Below, one piece after another: positions 45,017 to 51,485 of a stretch of DNA of 64,000 bases (positions are counted from its first letter, which is position 1; every line of letters starts with the position of its first letter). Source of the stretch: Microbacteriaceae bacterium (GTDB lineage Bacteria; Actinomycetota; Actinomycetes; Actinomycetales; Microbacteriaceae); assembly GCA_019639055.1 (NCBI GenBank), contig JAHBSP010000008.1, forward strand, positions 1-64,000. The letters are read 5' to 3'. A program made the position numbers and the translations under genes. The notes under the pieces are model-generated. The model was not told where the DNA came from. It did not search any database and saw nothing but the letters and a program-made list of their open reading frames with translations.

Positions 45017-46530
45017 TGGCGACAATCAAGGAACTACTAGCCGCTCAAGGCTCTCCACAAGAAGGTGATGCTGAATGGCTACAATCAATTATCGCCGACT
45101 GGGGTTTGTTATCGGACTTGTCTTTGACGGACTTGGTGCTTTGGTTGCCTGGAGAGGGCGGATCCTTTGTGGCAGCAGCTCAGATCAGGCCAGCAAGTGC
45201 CGCCACGCTTTTCTACCGTGACATTATCGGTCAGAATGCGCCAGACATCTGGAAGAACCAGTTGCAGACTGCATTCACTGAAAACAGGATTGTTGACAGG
45301 GATGTGCTTGATGTTTCAAAAGCTGATAATCCAAGTCACACAAACATTATTGCGGTGCCGGTTGTGCATCGAAAAAGCGCATCAGGCAATGTGACCAAGC
45401 GAACACTCGCGGTAATTACCAGTCACTCGAACCTAACCGAGTTGAAAGGAACTTCTCGGCAGGAGGAAGTTTTCAAAGACTGTGCGAATGACCTATTCCG
45501 CATGGTCGCAGACGGCACATATCCCGAGCTTGGCGCACCAGCCGGTCCTCGGCGTGGAGCTCCTCGCGCATCCGACGGTCTTATCCGTTTGGATGCTGCA
45601 GGAATTGTCACCTTTGCCAGCCCAAACGCGTTGAGTGCATTCAAACGCCTGGGATACTCCGAAGAATTAGAGGGTGAGAGTCTCGCCGAAGTAGGCACCA
45701 CGCTACATTCAGGTTTGCTTCCCACGGATGAATCACTCCCACTTGTCACTAGTGGTCGCGCCCCGTGGCGCACAGACCTCGAAGTTGGTGGCATCACTGT
45801 CACTCTCAGGTCAGTGACGTTACGTTTTGGTGCTGAACGCATCGGTGCCATTGTGCTTTGCCGTGACGTTACCGAGCTCAGAAAGCAGGAGCAGGAGCTA
45901 ATCAGTAAGGACGCTACCATTCGGGAGATTCACCACCGAGTGAAAAATAACCTCCAGACAGTTTCTTCACTGCTTCGTATGCAGGCCAGGCGTGCAACAA
46001 CTCCCGAGGCGCGCGATGACCTAACCCACGCGCAAAGAAGAGTGGCAGCTATCGCCGTGGTCCACGACACTCTCTCGCAGGGGCTCACCCAAAACGTGAA
46101 CTTTGATGACGTATTCAATCGCACCCTGCAACTGGTTGGGGAAGTGGCAGCGCCGGGCGCTGCAGTCATCCGCCCGGTAATATCCGGAAGTTTCGGAATC
46201 CTGCCAAGTGAATATGCCACACCACTCGCGCTCGCATTGACAGAGCTGGTCACAAACGCGATCGAGCACGGTATTGGAAAGAATGAGTCCGGAGAAGGCA
46301 CTGTCGAAATTACAGTGAAACGCGATGATGAGCGGATGACTATTGAAGTCTGCGACGACGGAGCAGGACTTCCCGACGGTGAAGTAGGTAATGGGCTCGG
46401 CACTCAGATTGTTCGCACTCTAATTCAGGGTGAATTGAGCGGCACTATTGACTGGATCCCACGACCCGAAGGTGGCACAAAAGTGCATGTAAATGTGCCA
46501 CTTAAATGGATTAAGCGAAAGAAAAGCTAG
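45016..46530 (+). CDS. pdtaS: PdtaS-like sensor histidine kinase
   Basis: A 504-residue cytosolic sensor kinase: an N-terminal GAF-type H_kinase_N domain (about 1-170), a PAS domain (about 185-290), and a HisKA_2 domain with REIHHRVKNNLQTVSSLL (H306/H307), then a HATPase with ELVTNAIEHG and DDGAGLPDG. This is the PdtaS (Rv3220c) architecture; PdtaS phosphorylates the ANTAR RNA-binding regulator PdtaR, which is not in this window. It converges with whiB1, 9 bases between stops. Confidence 0.92.
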   Translation: MATIKELLAAQGSPQEGDAEWLQSIIADWGLLSDLSLTDLVLWLPGEGGSFVAAAQIRPASAATLFYRDIIGQNAPDIWKNQLQTAFTENRIVDRDVLDVSKADNPSHTNIIAVPVVHRKSASGNVTKRTLAVITSHSNLTELKGTSRQEEVFKDCANDLFRMVADGTYPELGAPAGPRRGAPRASDGLIRLDAAGIVTFASPNALSAFKRLGYSEELEGESLAEVGTTLHSGLLPTDESLPLVTSGRAPWRTDLEVGGITVTLRSVTLRFGAERIGAIVLCRDVTELRKQEQELISKDATIREIHHRVKNNLQTVSSLLRMQARRATTPEARDDLTHAQRRVAAIAVVHDTLSQGLTQNVNFDDVFNRTLQLVGEVAAPGAAVIRPVISGSFGILPSEYATPLALALTELVTNAIEHGIGKNESGEGTVEITVKRDDERMTIEVCDDGAGLPDGEVGNGLGTQIVRTLIQGELSGTIDWIPRPEGGTKVHVNVPLKWIKRKKS

Positions 46531-46539
46531 TAAGCGAAA

Positions 46540-46791
46540 TTAGGATGCACGGCGAGCGCGAGCTGCACGACGCTTTAGAGTGCGACGCTCATCCTCGCTA
46601 AGTCCGCCCCAGACACCAGAGTCTTGGCTGGTCTCAAGAGCATACTGTAGGCAGTTGTCAGTGACGCTGCAGGTAGCGCAAATTGCTTTAGCCTTCTCGA
46701 TCTGATCGAGCGCCGGGCCAGTGTTTCCAACAGGGAAAAATAGCTCAGGGTCCTCGACAGTTAGGCAAGCAGCCTTATCGCGCCAATCCAT
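46540..46791 (-). CDS. whiB1: WhiB1 iron-sulfur regulator
   Basis: An 83-residue WhiB protein, MDWRDKAACLTVEDPELFFP, with cluster ligands C9, C38, C41 and C47, the GVWGG turn and a basic tail. It matches WhiB1, an essential NO-responsive 4Fe-4S regulator in mycobacteria; the neighbouring pdtaS gene is the usual partner (Rv3220c-Rv3219). Confidence 0.95.
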   Translation of the reverse strand: MDWRDKAACLTVEDPELFFPVGNTGPALDQIEKAKAICATCSVTDNCLQYALETSQDSGVWGGLSEDERRTLKRRAARARRAS

Positions 46792-46814
46792 TAGAAATTC
46801 CTATCTCACGTAGA

Positions 46815-46836
46815 AATGCGTTGCCTCAAACGCATT
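46815..46836. promoter_or_regulatory. 8-6-8 inverted repeat in the whiB1 leader
   Basis: AATGCGTT and AACGCATT form a perfect inverted repeat 24-45 bases upstream of the whiB1 start, in the probable leader. It could be an operator or an RNA hairpin near the ribosome-binding site. A second palindrome, TGTATGCATACA, lies at 46874-46885, and between them TTGGCT and TATTCA, 17 bases apart on the minus strand, are a weak promoter candidate. Confidence 0.45.
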
Positions 46837-46933
46837 GAATATCAGGAGCAAACATACAAGCCAATAACAGTGCTGTATGCATACAACTAGACTATGTTCG
46901 CATAAGGTTGAGTAGGAATCAATAGTTAATGAG

Positions 46934-47350
46934 GTGTTTTTGGAAAACTCCCAGAATTCGTCCAGTTTTTCTGCATCAGGAATTGCGCTCGTAATCAGCG
47001 TAATTGTCAGTTTGCAGGCACTTTTTGCGCTCGGATTAGCGCTCTGGCTCACCTTTGAAGCGCTCAGTCATCCTGAGGGCTCACTAACCGCAGTTCTTTT
47101 TGAATTAGTGATGCTCGTAGGCTTTGCTTTTTGGGCGTTCTTCGCGGGAGCAAGCGTTCGAAAATTTGCCGGATGGGCACGCGCATCCATTATTTGTATA
47201 GAAATTCTCTGGATGGCTGTTGGGTTTGGCTTCAATCAGGGAGATTGGGCAAACCCACTACTAGCGATTGCGCTGGTGATCCCTGCCGCTCTGGTGCTAC
47301 TGCTGATGTTTCTTGCCCCGATGCGGGAAGCATTCGCTAGAACACACTAA
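46934..47350 (+). CDS. Small four-helix membrane protein
   Basis: A 138-residue protein with four hydrophobic segments (about 15-40, 52-70, 78-96, 106-128) and a short Ser/Asn-rich head. It resembles small actinobacterial membrane proteins of unknown function. The start is GTG 46934. It is divergent from whiB1, converges with bcp. Not recognised further. Confidence 0.65.
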   Translation: MFLENSQNSSSFSASGIALVISVIVSLQALFALGLALWLTFEALSHPEGSLTAVLFELVMLVGFAFWAFFAGASVRKFAGWARASIICIEILWMAVGFGFNQGDWANPLLAIALVIPAALVLLLMFLAPMREAFARTH

Positions 47351-47379
47351 GACCTAGGTATGGAATCGCGCCGAGAGGC

Positions 47380-47841
47380 CTACGCAGAGAGTAGTTTCAC
47401 AATTCGGTCGGCATGACCGGTTGCTTTGACATTGTAGAGCGCTTGAGTAATCACGCCTTTTTCATCTAGCACGAAGGTGGAACGGATTAGGCCCTCATAT
47501 GTGCGACCATAGTTTTGTTTTTCACCCCAAGTGCCCCAAGCATCCGCAACCTTGTGGTCTTCATCGCTGAGCAGTGGGAAGTTGAGTGAGTCGCGCTCGC
47601 GGAATTTTGCCAACTTGGCCGGAGCATCCGGAGAAATGCCCACCACCTTGTAACCGAGCGAAGTAACACGGTCTAAACGGTCACGAAAATCGCATGCTTC
47701 GGTGGTGCATCCCGGGGTCATCGCAGCAGGGTAGAAGTAGACGACCAGGGGAGTACCGGTAAAGTCACTCAGCTTTACCGTATTGGAATCCTGATCAAGA
47801 AGAGTAAATTCTGGAGCCTTGTCACCAACTGATAGTTTCAC
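47380..47841 (-). CDS. bcp: Thioredoxin-dependent thiol peroxidase (BCP/peroxiredoxin Q)
   Basis: A 153-residue peroxiredoxin. APEFTLLDQDSNTVKLSDF and FYPAAMTPGCTTEACDFRD carry the peroxidatic cysteine and the nearby resolving cysteine five residues on, the BCP pattern. It reduces hydroperoxides with thioredoxin. Divergent from the tRNA-Lys gene 71 bases away. Confidence 0.94.
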   Translation of the reverse strand: MKLSVGDKAPEFTLLDQDSNTVKLSDFTGTPLVVYFYPAAMTPGCTTEACDFRDRLDRVTSLGYKVVGISPDAPAKLAKFRERDSLNFPLLSDEDHKVADAWGTWGEKQNYGRTYEGLIRSTFVLDEKGVITQALYNVKATGHADRIVKLLSA

Positions 47842-47890
47842 GTTTCAATCCTTTAATACTTTGTGGTAATCTTTATCTTTGTTGCAAATA

Positions 47891-47903
47891 TGCACTTAGT
47901 GCA
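47891..47903. promoter_or_regulatory. Short inverted repeat in the bcp/tRNA-Lys divergent region
   Basis: TGCACTTAGTGCA is a perfect 6-1-6 palindrome 10 bases upstream of the tRNA. It might be an operator for bcp or part of the tRNA leader; short enough to be chance. Confidence 0.3.
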
Positions 47904-47912
47904 AGTATGTAG

Positions 47913-47984
47913 GCACCTCTAGCTCAATGGCAGAGCAACTGACTCTTAATCAGTGGGTTCCGGGTTCGAGTCCCGGGGGGTGTA
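47913..47984 (+). tRNA. tRNA-Lys(CTT)
   Basis: A full cloverleaf: acceptor GCACCTC pairs with GGGGTGT (two G-U pairs), D arm GCTC/GAGC, anticodon stem ACTGA/TCAGT with loop CTCTTAA (anticodon CTT at 47945-47947, reading AAG), T arm CCGGG/CCCGG with TTCGAGT. The gene continues ACCC, so CCA is not encoded. Its 3' half is the left copy of a 42-bp repeat bounding the adjacent island, while the displaced original 3' end (49910-49959) carries ACCA. Confidence 0.93.
47939..47980 (+). repeat. Left attachment-site repeat (within tRNA-Lys)
   Basis: 42 bases from the anticodon arm through the T arm of tRNA-Lys, identical to 49910-49951. Direct repeats of a tRNA 3' end are the usual footprint of tyrosine-recombinase integration. 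The distance between copies is 1971 bases. Confidence 0.9.
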
Positions 47985-47990
47985 CCCTAG

Positions 47991-48030
47991 AAAAGTCCCG
48001 GTCAGAAGTCATATTCAGACCGGGACTTTT
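47991..48030. terminator. Strong hairpin terminator downstream of tRNA-Lys
   Basis: A perfect 13-bp inverted repeat, AAAAGTCCCGGTC and GACCGGGACTTTT, with a 14-base loop; the flanking A and T runs allow termination in either direction. It starts seven bases after the tRNA and, being right of the repeat, was brought by the island. Confidence 0.75.
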
Positions 48031-48049
48031 CGCATGTCGGATCGGCCCT

Positions 48050-48070
48050 GTCAATCTGGGGTCAATCTGG
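48050..48070. promoter_or_regulatory. Left pair of integrase arm-type sites
   Basis: GTCAATCTGG occurs twice with one base between (48050-48059 and 48061-48070). The same motif is present as a pair at the other end of the island, immediately upstream of the integrase gene. Paired short repeats near both ends are typical of arm sites bound by the N-terminal domain of tyrosine integrases. Confidence 0.5.
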
Positions 48071-48171
48071 AGCCGGAATGAGGCCCCTGCGAGGTAGTCC
48101 AACCTCCTGGGGTTTCGGCCTCCGAATCGGTCGGGATTTCCACCATCCGCCGCGAGATCCCAGAGACGCGG

Positions 48172-48201
48172 AACGCCCCCGAGTCGAGGACTGGGGGCGT
48201 T
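48172..48201 (-). terminator. GC-rich hairpin downstream of the cation efflux gene
   Basis: AACGCCCCC pairs with GGGGGCGTT across a 12-base loop, 12 bases past the efflux gene's stop on the minus strand. There is no T run, so strength is uncertain. Confidence 0.45.
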
Positions 48202-48213
48202 TCCGTTTGGGGG

Positions 48214-48870
48214 TTAGTCGTCTTCCTGCTGGTCGCGCAGGTCGCCGAGGATCTCGAACGGCGATTCGACGTCGCCGCGCCACGCCTCAATGCCTTCCCG
48301 CACCGCGAGAGCGGCTACGAACAGGGCGGCGACGGCATCCGCCCACCACCAGCCAAAGAGGCTGTTGAGAATCAAGCCGACGAACACGGCCCCGGACAGG
48401 TAGACGCACAGGATGAGCTGTCTCGCGTCTGCGAGCACGCTCTTGGAGTCCAACTCGCGACCAGTCCGAGTCTCGAACCAGGCCAGCGCGGGCATGACGA
48501 TCAGGCTCAGTGCCGTGATGCCGATGCCGAACAGGCTGTGATCTGGCCCCTCCTGGCTGATCAGGCTCAGCACCGCGTCAACGCTCACGTATGCGGCCAG
48601 CGCGAAGAACGCGATACCAATCGCAAGCACGGTCGCTTTCTCCCAGCGCTCAGGGTCTTTGCGCGTGAACTGCCATGCGACCGCCAGGGCGGAGAGCACT
48701 TCGACAACCGAGTCGAGACCGAAGCCGATGAGCGCGGCTGAGGATGCCGCCACGCCTGCCCAGATGGCGACGAAGGCCTCAATGACGTTGTACGTGATGG
48801 TGAATGCGACGATGAAGCGGACGCGACGGTGCAAGCGCTCCCGGCGTTCGACGGTCAGCGATGCGCTCAT
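48214..48870 (-). CDS. Cation diffusion facilitator-like efflux protein, compact form
   Basis: A 218-residue transporter with about six membrane helices and no C-terminal cytoplasmic metallo-chaperone domain, so it belongs to the short CDF-related group. FGLDSVVEVLSA (helix 2) and SVLADARQLILC (helix 5) hold the metal-site acidic residues. The start is set at the ATG overlapping the upstream CmtR-tail stop (ATGA), rather than the upstream in-frame GTG/ATG. Its very high G+C and position in the island show recent transfer. With the CmtR tail, cadmium, lead or zinc export is likely, but the metal is not known. Confidence 0.8.
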   Translation of the reverse strand: MSASLTVERRERLHRRVRFIVAFTITYNVIEAFVAIWAGVAASSAALIGFGLDSVVEVLSALAVAWQFTRKDPERWEKATVLAIGIAFFALAAYVSVDAVLSLISQEGPDHSLFGIGITALSLIVMPALAWFETRTGRELDSKSVLADARQLILCVYLSGAVFVGLILNSLFGWWWADAVAALFVAALAVREGIEAWRGDVESPFEILGDLRDQQEDD

Positions 48871-49013
48871 GCGGTTGCTCCCGCTCCACAACAGCCGGGG
48901 ACCGCGCACGACGAGTCAATGCACGGCGCGTTCTCATCGACGGCCAGCGTCACGTCAACGAGCGCCGTGAGCGCCGCGACTCGTACGCCCGAAGCACTCT
49001 TCGGCGCTCCCAC
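48867..49013 (-). CDS. Possible 48-residue peptide: CmtR metal-binding tail
   Basis: The reading frame after the integrase stop opens with GTG immediately after the TAG and runs to the efflux gene start. It ends LTALVDVTLAVDENAPCIDS followed by SCAVPGCCG, which aligns with the C-terminal helix and cysteine tail of CmtR (Cd/Pb sensors; M. tuberculosis CmtR has LVQVVLAVDTDQPC). The DNA-binding part is absent. Four cysteines could bind metal. Translation would depend on coupling with the truncated integrase; there is no separate ribosome-binding site, so expression is uncertain. Confidence 0.35.
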   Translation of the reverse strand: MGAPKSASGVRVAALTALVDVTLAVDENAPCIDSSCAVPGCCGAGATA

Positions 49014-49742
49014 CTACCAGCCGTGGCCGGTGATGTGCTCTGCCTGGCGGGTGACGGCGACGAAGTAGCGACCATCGGTCAGAGTGAGGTCTGAGCGGCG
49101 CAGGGAGCGCCATTCCGAGAGGCGCAGACCACCGTAGGCGGCGATGAGCACGGCGAGCTTGTAGCGGTCTTCCACGTGGTCCAGGAGGATAGCCAGCTCA
49201 TCGACTGTCGGGGGTCGGTACTTCCTCCCGGCAGAGGTGTTCGTCAGCTTCGAGGGAACGGGCGCGGCGGCGATGATCCCGTCTTCTGCGGCGGTGTTGA
49301 GGATCGCGCGCAGGAGCCGCGCCTCCGGTGCGGCGGCGGTCTTCCCTGCCTTCATCCGGGCCGCGTGCCACTCGCGAACGCGGGCGGTCGTGATGTCGGT
49401 GATCCGGTCCTCAGCGAAGACGGCGAGACCCTTGGAGAGCTGGCGCTCATACTCCTGGCGGGTCTTCGGGCGGAGCGGTTCGCCCTTCGTGGAGAGGCGC
49501 TGTGCGATCCAGGTCTCGGCGTACTGCGAGAAGGTCTCAGCCTTCACGGCCTTGGGGGAGATCCAGACGCCCTTCTCGATGTCGGTGCGCACGGCTCGCT
49601 TCCAGGCGTCCCCGTCCGCCTTGTTCGAGAAGCTGGCGTAGTAGGCCTGACCATCCGGACCGGTGTAGCCCATGTGGTGCCGGTTCCCGCGCTTGCGGTA
49701 GGTGCCCCAATCCTCGCGGTTCGCCTTGTACGTCCTGGCCAT
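48867..49742 (-). pseudogene. Chimeric integrase::cmtR pseudogene with in-frame stop
   Basis: One open frame of 292 codons except for a TAG at 49014-49016. Codons 1-242 are a tyrosine recombinase: an Arm/SAM-like N-terminal domain (GTYRKRGNRHHMGYTGPDG), a core-binding domain (about 60-150), and the first part of the catalytic domain with the conserved arginine in YGGLRLSEWRSL. After the stop the frame continues VGAPKSASGVR, still integrase-like, then passes without frame change into the CmtR tail. HxxR and the nucleophilic tyrosine are missing, so it is inactive. An internal deletion joining the two genes, plus a TGG TAx to TAG change, explains it. Confidence 0.8.
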
Positions 49743-49756
49743 CTTGGATCTCCTCT

Positions 49757-49777
49757 GTCAATCCAGTGTCAATCTGG
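49757..49777. promoter_or_regulatory. Right pair of integrase arm-type sites
   Basis: GTCAATCCAG (49757-49766) and GTCAATCTGG (49768-49777), one base apart, 15 bases upstream of the integrase start; a related GTCAATCTCG is at 49885-49894 near the right repeat. They mirror the pair at 48050-48070, also with one base between. Confidence 0.5.
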
Positions 49778-49909
49778 AATGACAACTCCAGACCTCCTGT
49801 GTCCACACTATCAGTGAGTTAGTACCTGGTAGCGGCGCTTGTTTCCTGAAATAGACCGGAGCTGACCGGGGTCAAGCGGAAGGTGTCAATCTCGAAATGG
49901 CGTCACTCT

Positions 49910-49951
49910 CTGACTCTTAATCAGTGGGTTCCGGGTTCGAGTCCCGGGGGG
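49910..49951 (+). repeat. Right attachment-site repeat (displaced tRNA-Lys 3' end)
   Basis: Identical over 42 bases to 47939-47980. It lacks the 5' half of a tRNA, so is not a gene. Its poly-G run is two bases longer than in the intact tRNA and it continues GTGTACCA, with the CCA that the intact gene has lost. Confidence 0.9.
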
Positions 49952-49964
49952 GGTGTACCAATGT

Positions 49965-50933
49965 CTACCGAGCTACCTGCAGAATCGGGTTATAGTTACC
50001 GTCTGTAATAACGAGGTTGCCAGCTTTCGCTAGTTCTTTAAGAGTGTCTAGGTATCGCTGTTGACGAATCGACGGGGTGAGCGATGCGGCCAAAATTCGG
50101 TTAGCCTCAGCTTCTGCAGTGGCTGAAACAATTAGCTGTTGTGCGTTTACTTCAGCTGCTTCCAGCCTGGCTTTGGCCTGCTCAACTTCAATACGTGCTG
50201 CTTGCGCATCATTGAATCGTTTCTTAACGTCATCAGAGTATCTAATTTCCTGCAGTGAAACAGTTTCAACTGTGACTCCTTGAGCTGTCCAGCGCTGTTC
50301 TAGATAGTCGACAATATCTAGTTCTACCTGGGCGCGATTATTCAAAAGCTCAAGGGTCTGATATTTTGCGGGCACAGTGCGGACGGCGGCGCGGATATCG
50401 TTCTCGATAAAGCGTGAAACGAAGTTTTCTTGTGAACCGTATCGCTTATAGATTTCAGTCACAGCATCCGGGCGAATGGAATAACGCACAGTGATATCAA
50501 TATCGGCAGTCATACCCTCTTTATCTTGCACCGTAATTTCTGCAACGTTGGGTTTGGCATTACCGTCTTCTTAAAGCGCCTCCTTAGCAAAAATGACTTG
50601 CTGGTTGCGAATGTCGTAATTTACTAAGTCTTCCCAAGGAGCCTTGAATTTGAGTCCCTCTAAAGTTGATTGTCCCGTGACTTCACCAGTCCATGAACGA
50701 ATCACTTTTGCTTCACCTGGATCCTGTGTGTAGATCATGCTTGCTCCAGTAACTACCAAAGAGCCTGCCACCAAAACACCCGCGGCAATTTTATACGTGG
50801 TGCTCGAGAAATTTGGGTCTAAATCTTTTCCCTCGTTCTTGGCTTTTTCAATAAGTCCTTTTTGTCTATTCGCCTTGATAAAAACATATCCAGCAATAAA
50901 CAGAAGTAAAACACTAACTACTAAATTGAACAT
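49965..50933 (-). pseudogene. SPFH/prohibitin-like gene interrupted by one in-frame TAA
   Basis: One frame encodes an N-terminal membrane helix (LVVSVLLLFIAGYVF), a second hydrophobic stretch, an SPFH/Band-7 domain (DPGEAKVIRSWTGEV through FVSRFIENDIRAAVRTV) and a coiled-coil tail (KARLEAAEVNAQQLIVSATAEAEANRIL). The two parts are in the same frame, separated only by TAA at 50571-50573 (FAKEAL*EDGNAKPN). Restored, the protein would be 322 residues, normal for bacterial prohibitin homologs. Members scaffold membrane microdomains. I prefer the ATG 50933 (AAGG upstream) to GTG 50939. The stop of the gene lies only 6 bases from the displaced tRNA end, so this gene was directly downstream of tRNA-Lys before the island arrived. 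Confidence 0.8.
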
Positions 50934-51080
50934 CTGCACCTTCGATTTTCTTCTTTTGATATTTCATGGTCAGGTGAAAAGCAAATTAAGGGTGATGAAA
51001 TACAGCACGAAGTGCGTCATGCCATTAATGCCAGTCAAGAATAAACTAGCGAAGTATTGGTTTTTATTTACACAAAATGC

Positions 51081-51374
51081 TTAATTAAGTGGCTCCTGCA
51101 GCAGTCCTTCTTTTTCTGGGTGCTTTTTGAACCATTCGGCAACATACCAACACATTGGTACTACTTTTCCGATATCGTTTTCTTCAACGTCTGCTATTGC
51201 CATATCAACGACCTGGCCAGCCCATCCCTGTCCGCGGTATTTTGGGTTGGTGAAGGTGTGGTTAAAAGAAATCACTCCATCACCTTTTTTGTATTCTGCG
51301 GCACTTACGAGAACCCCATCAACATAAATCGCATACCGTTCTTTGTCGGTTTCGTGAATCTTTTCAACGTTCAT
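51081..51374 (-). CDS. Small GNAT-fold (YidJ/PF14542-like) acetyltransferase
   Basis: A 97-residue single-domain protein: RYAIYVDGVLVSAAEYKKGDG, NHTFTNPKYRGQGWAGQVVDMA with the acetyl-CoA RGQGWA loop, and VVPMCWYVAEWFKKHPE at the C-terminus. This is the pattern of the short Gcn5-related acetyltransferase family; substrate unknown. The gap of 147 bases to the SPFH gene holds no recognisable gene. Confidence 0.88.
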   Translation of the reverse strand: MNVEKIHETDKERYAIYVDGVLVSAAEYKKGDGVISFNHTFTNPKYRGQGWAGQVVDMAIADVEENDIGKVVPMCWYVAEWFKKHPEKEGLLQEPLN

Positions 51375-51485
51375 ACCTCTAGGCTAAATCAACAACCTGA
51401 AAACACTCTCTTTTTGTAGAAAACATACTAGAGATATTATTAATACTTAGAGATACCCTTACAGTAAGTTTCGGAAGGAATTCTC

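Noticed and set aside
48214-48909. Longer form of the efflux protein starting at 48909
   Set aside because: The extra 13 residues would be read inside the CmtR tail in another frame; the ATG at 48870 overlaps the tail's stop in the usual ATGA fashion and begins at the family's normal N-terminus.
49910-49959. A second tRNA-Lys gene
   Set aside because: Only the anticodon and T arms are present; the 5' acceptor strand and D arm are missing and the G run is too long. It is the displaced end left by integration.
49965-50531. Downstream SPFH segment as an independent gene with a GTG start
   Set aside because: It begins inside the SPFH domain, is in the same frame as the upstream part and lacks the membrane anchor; a single pseudogene explains it better.
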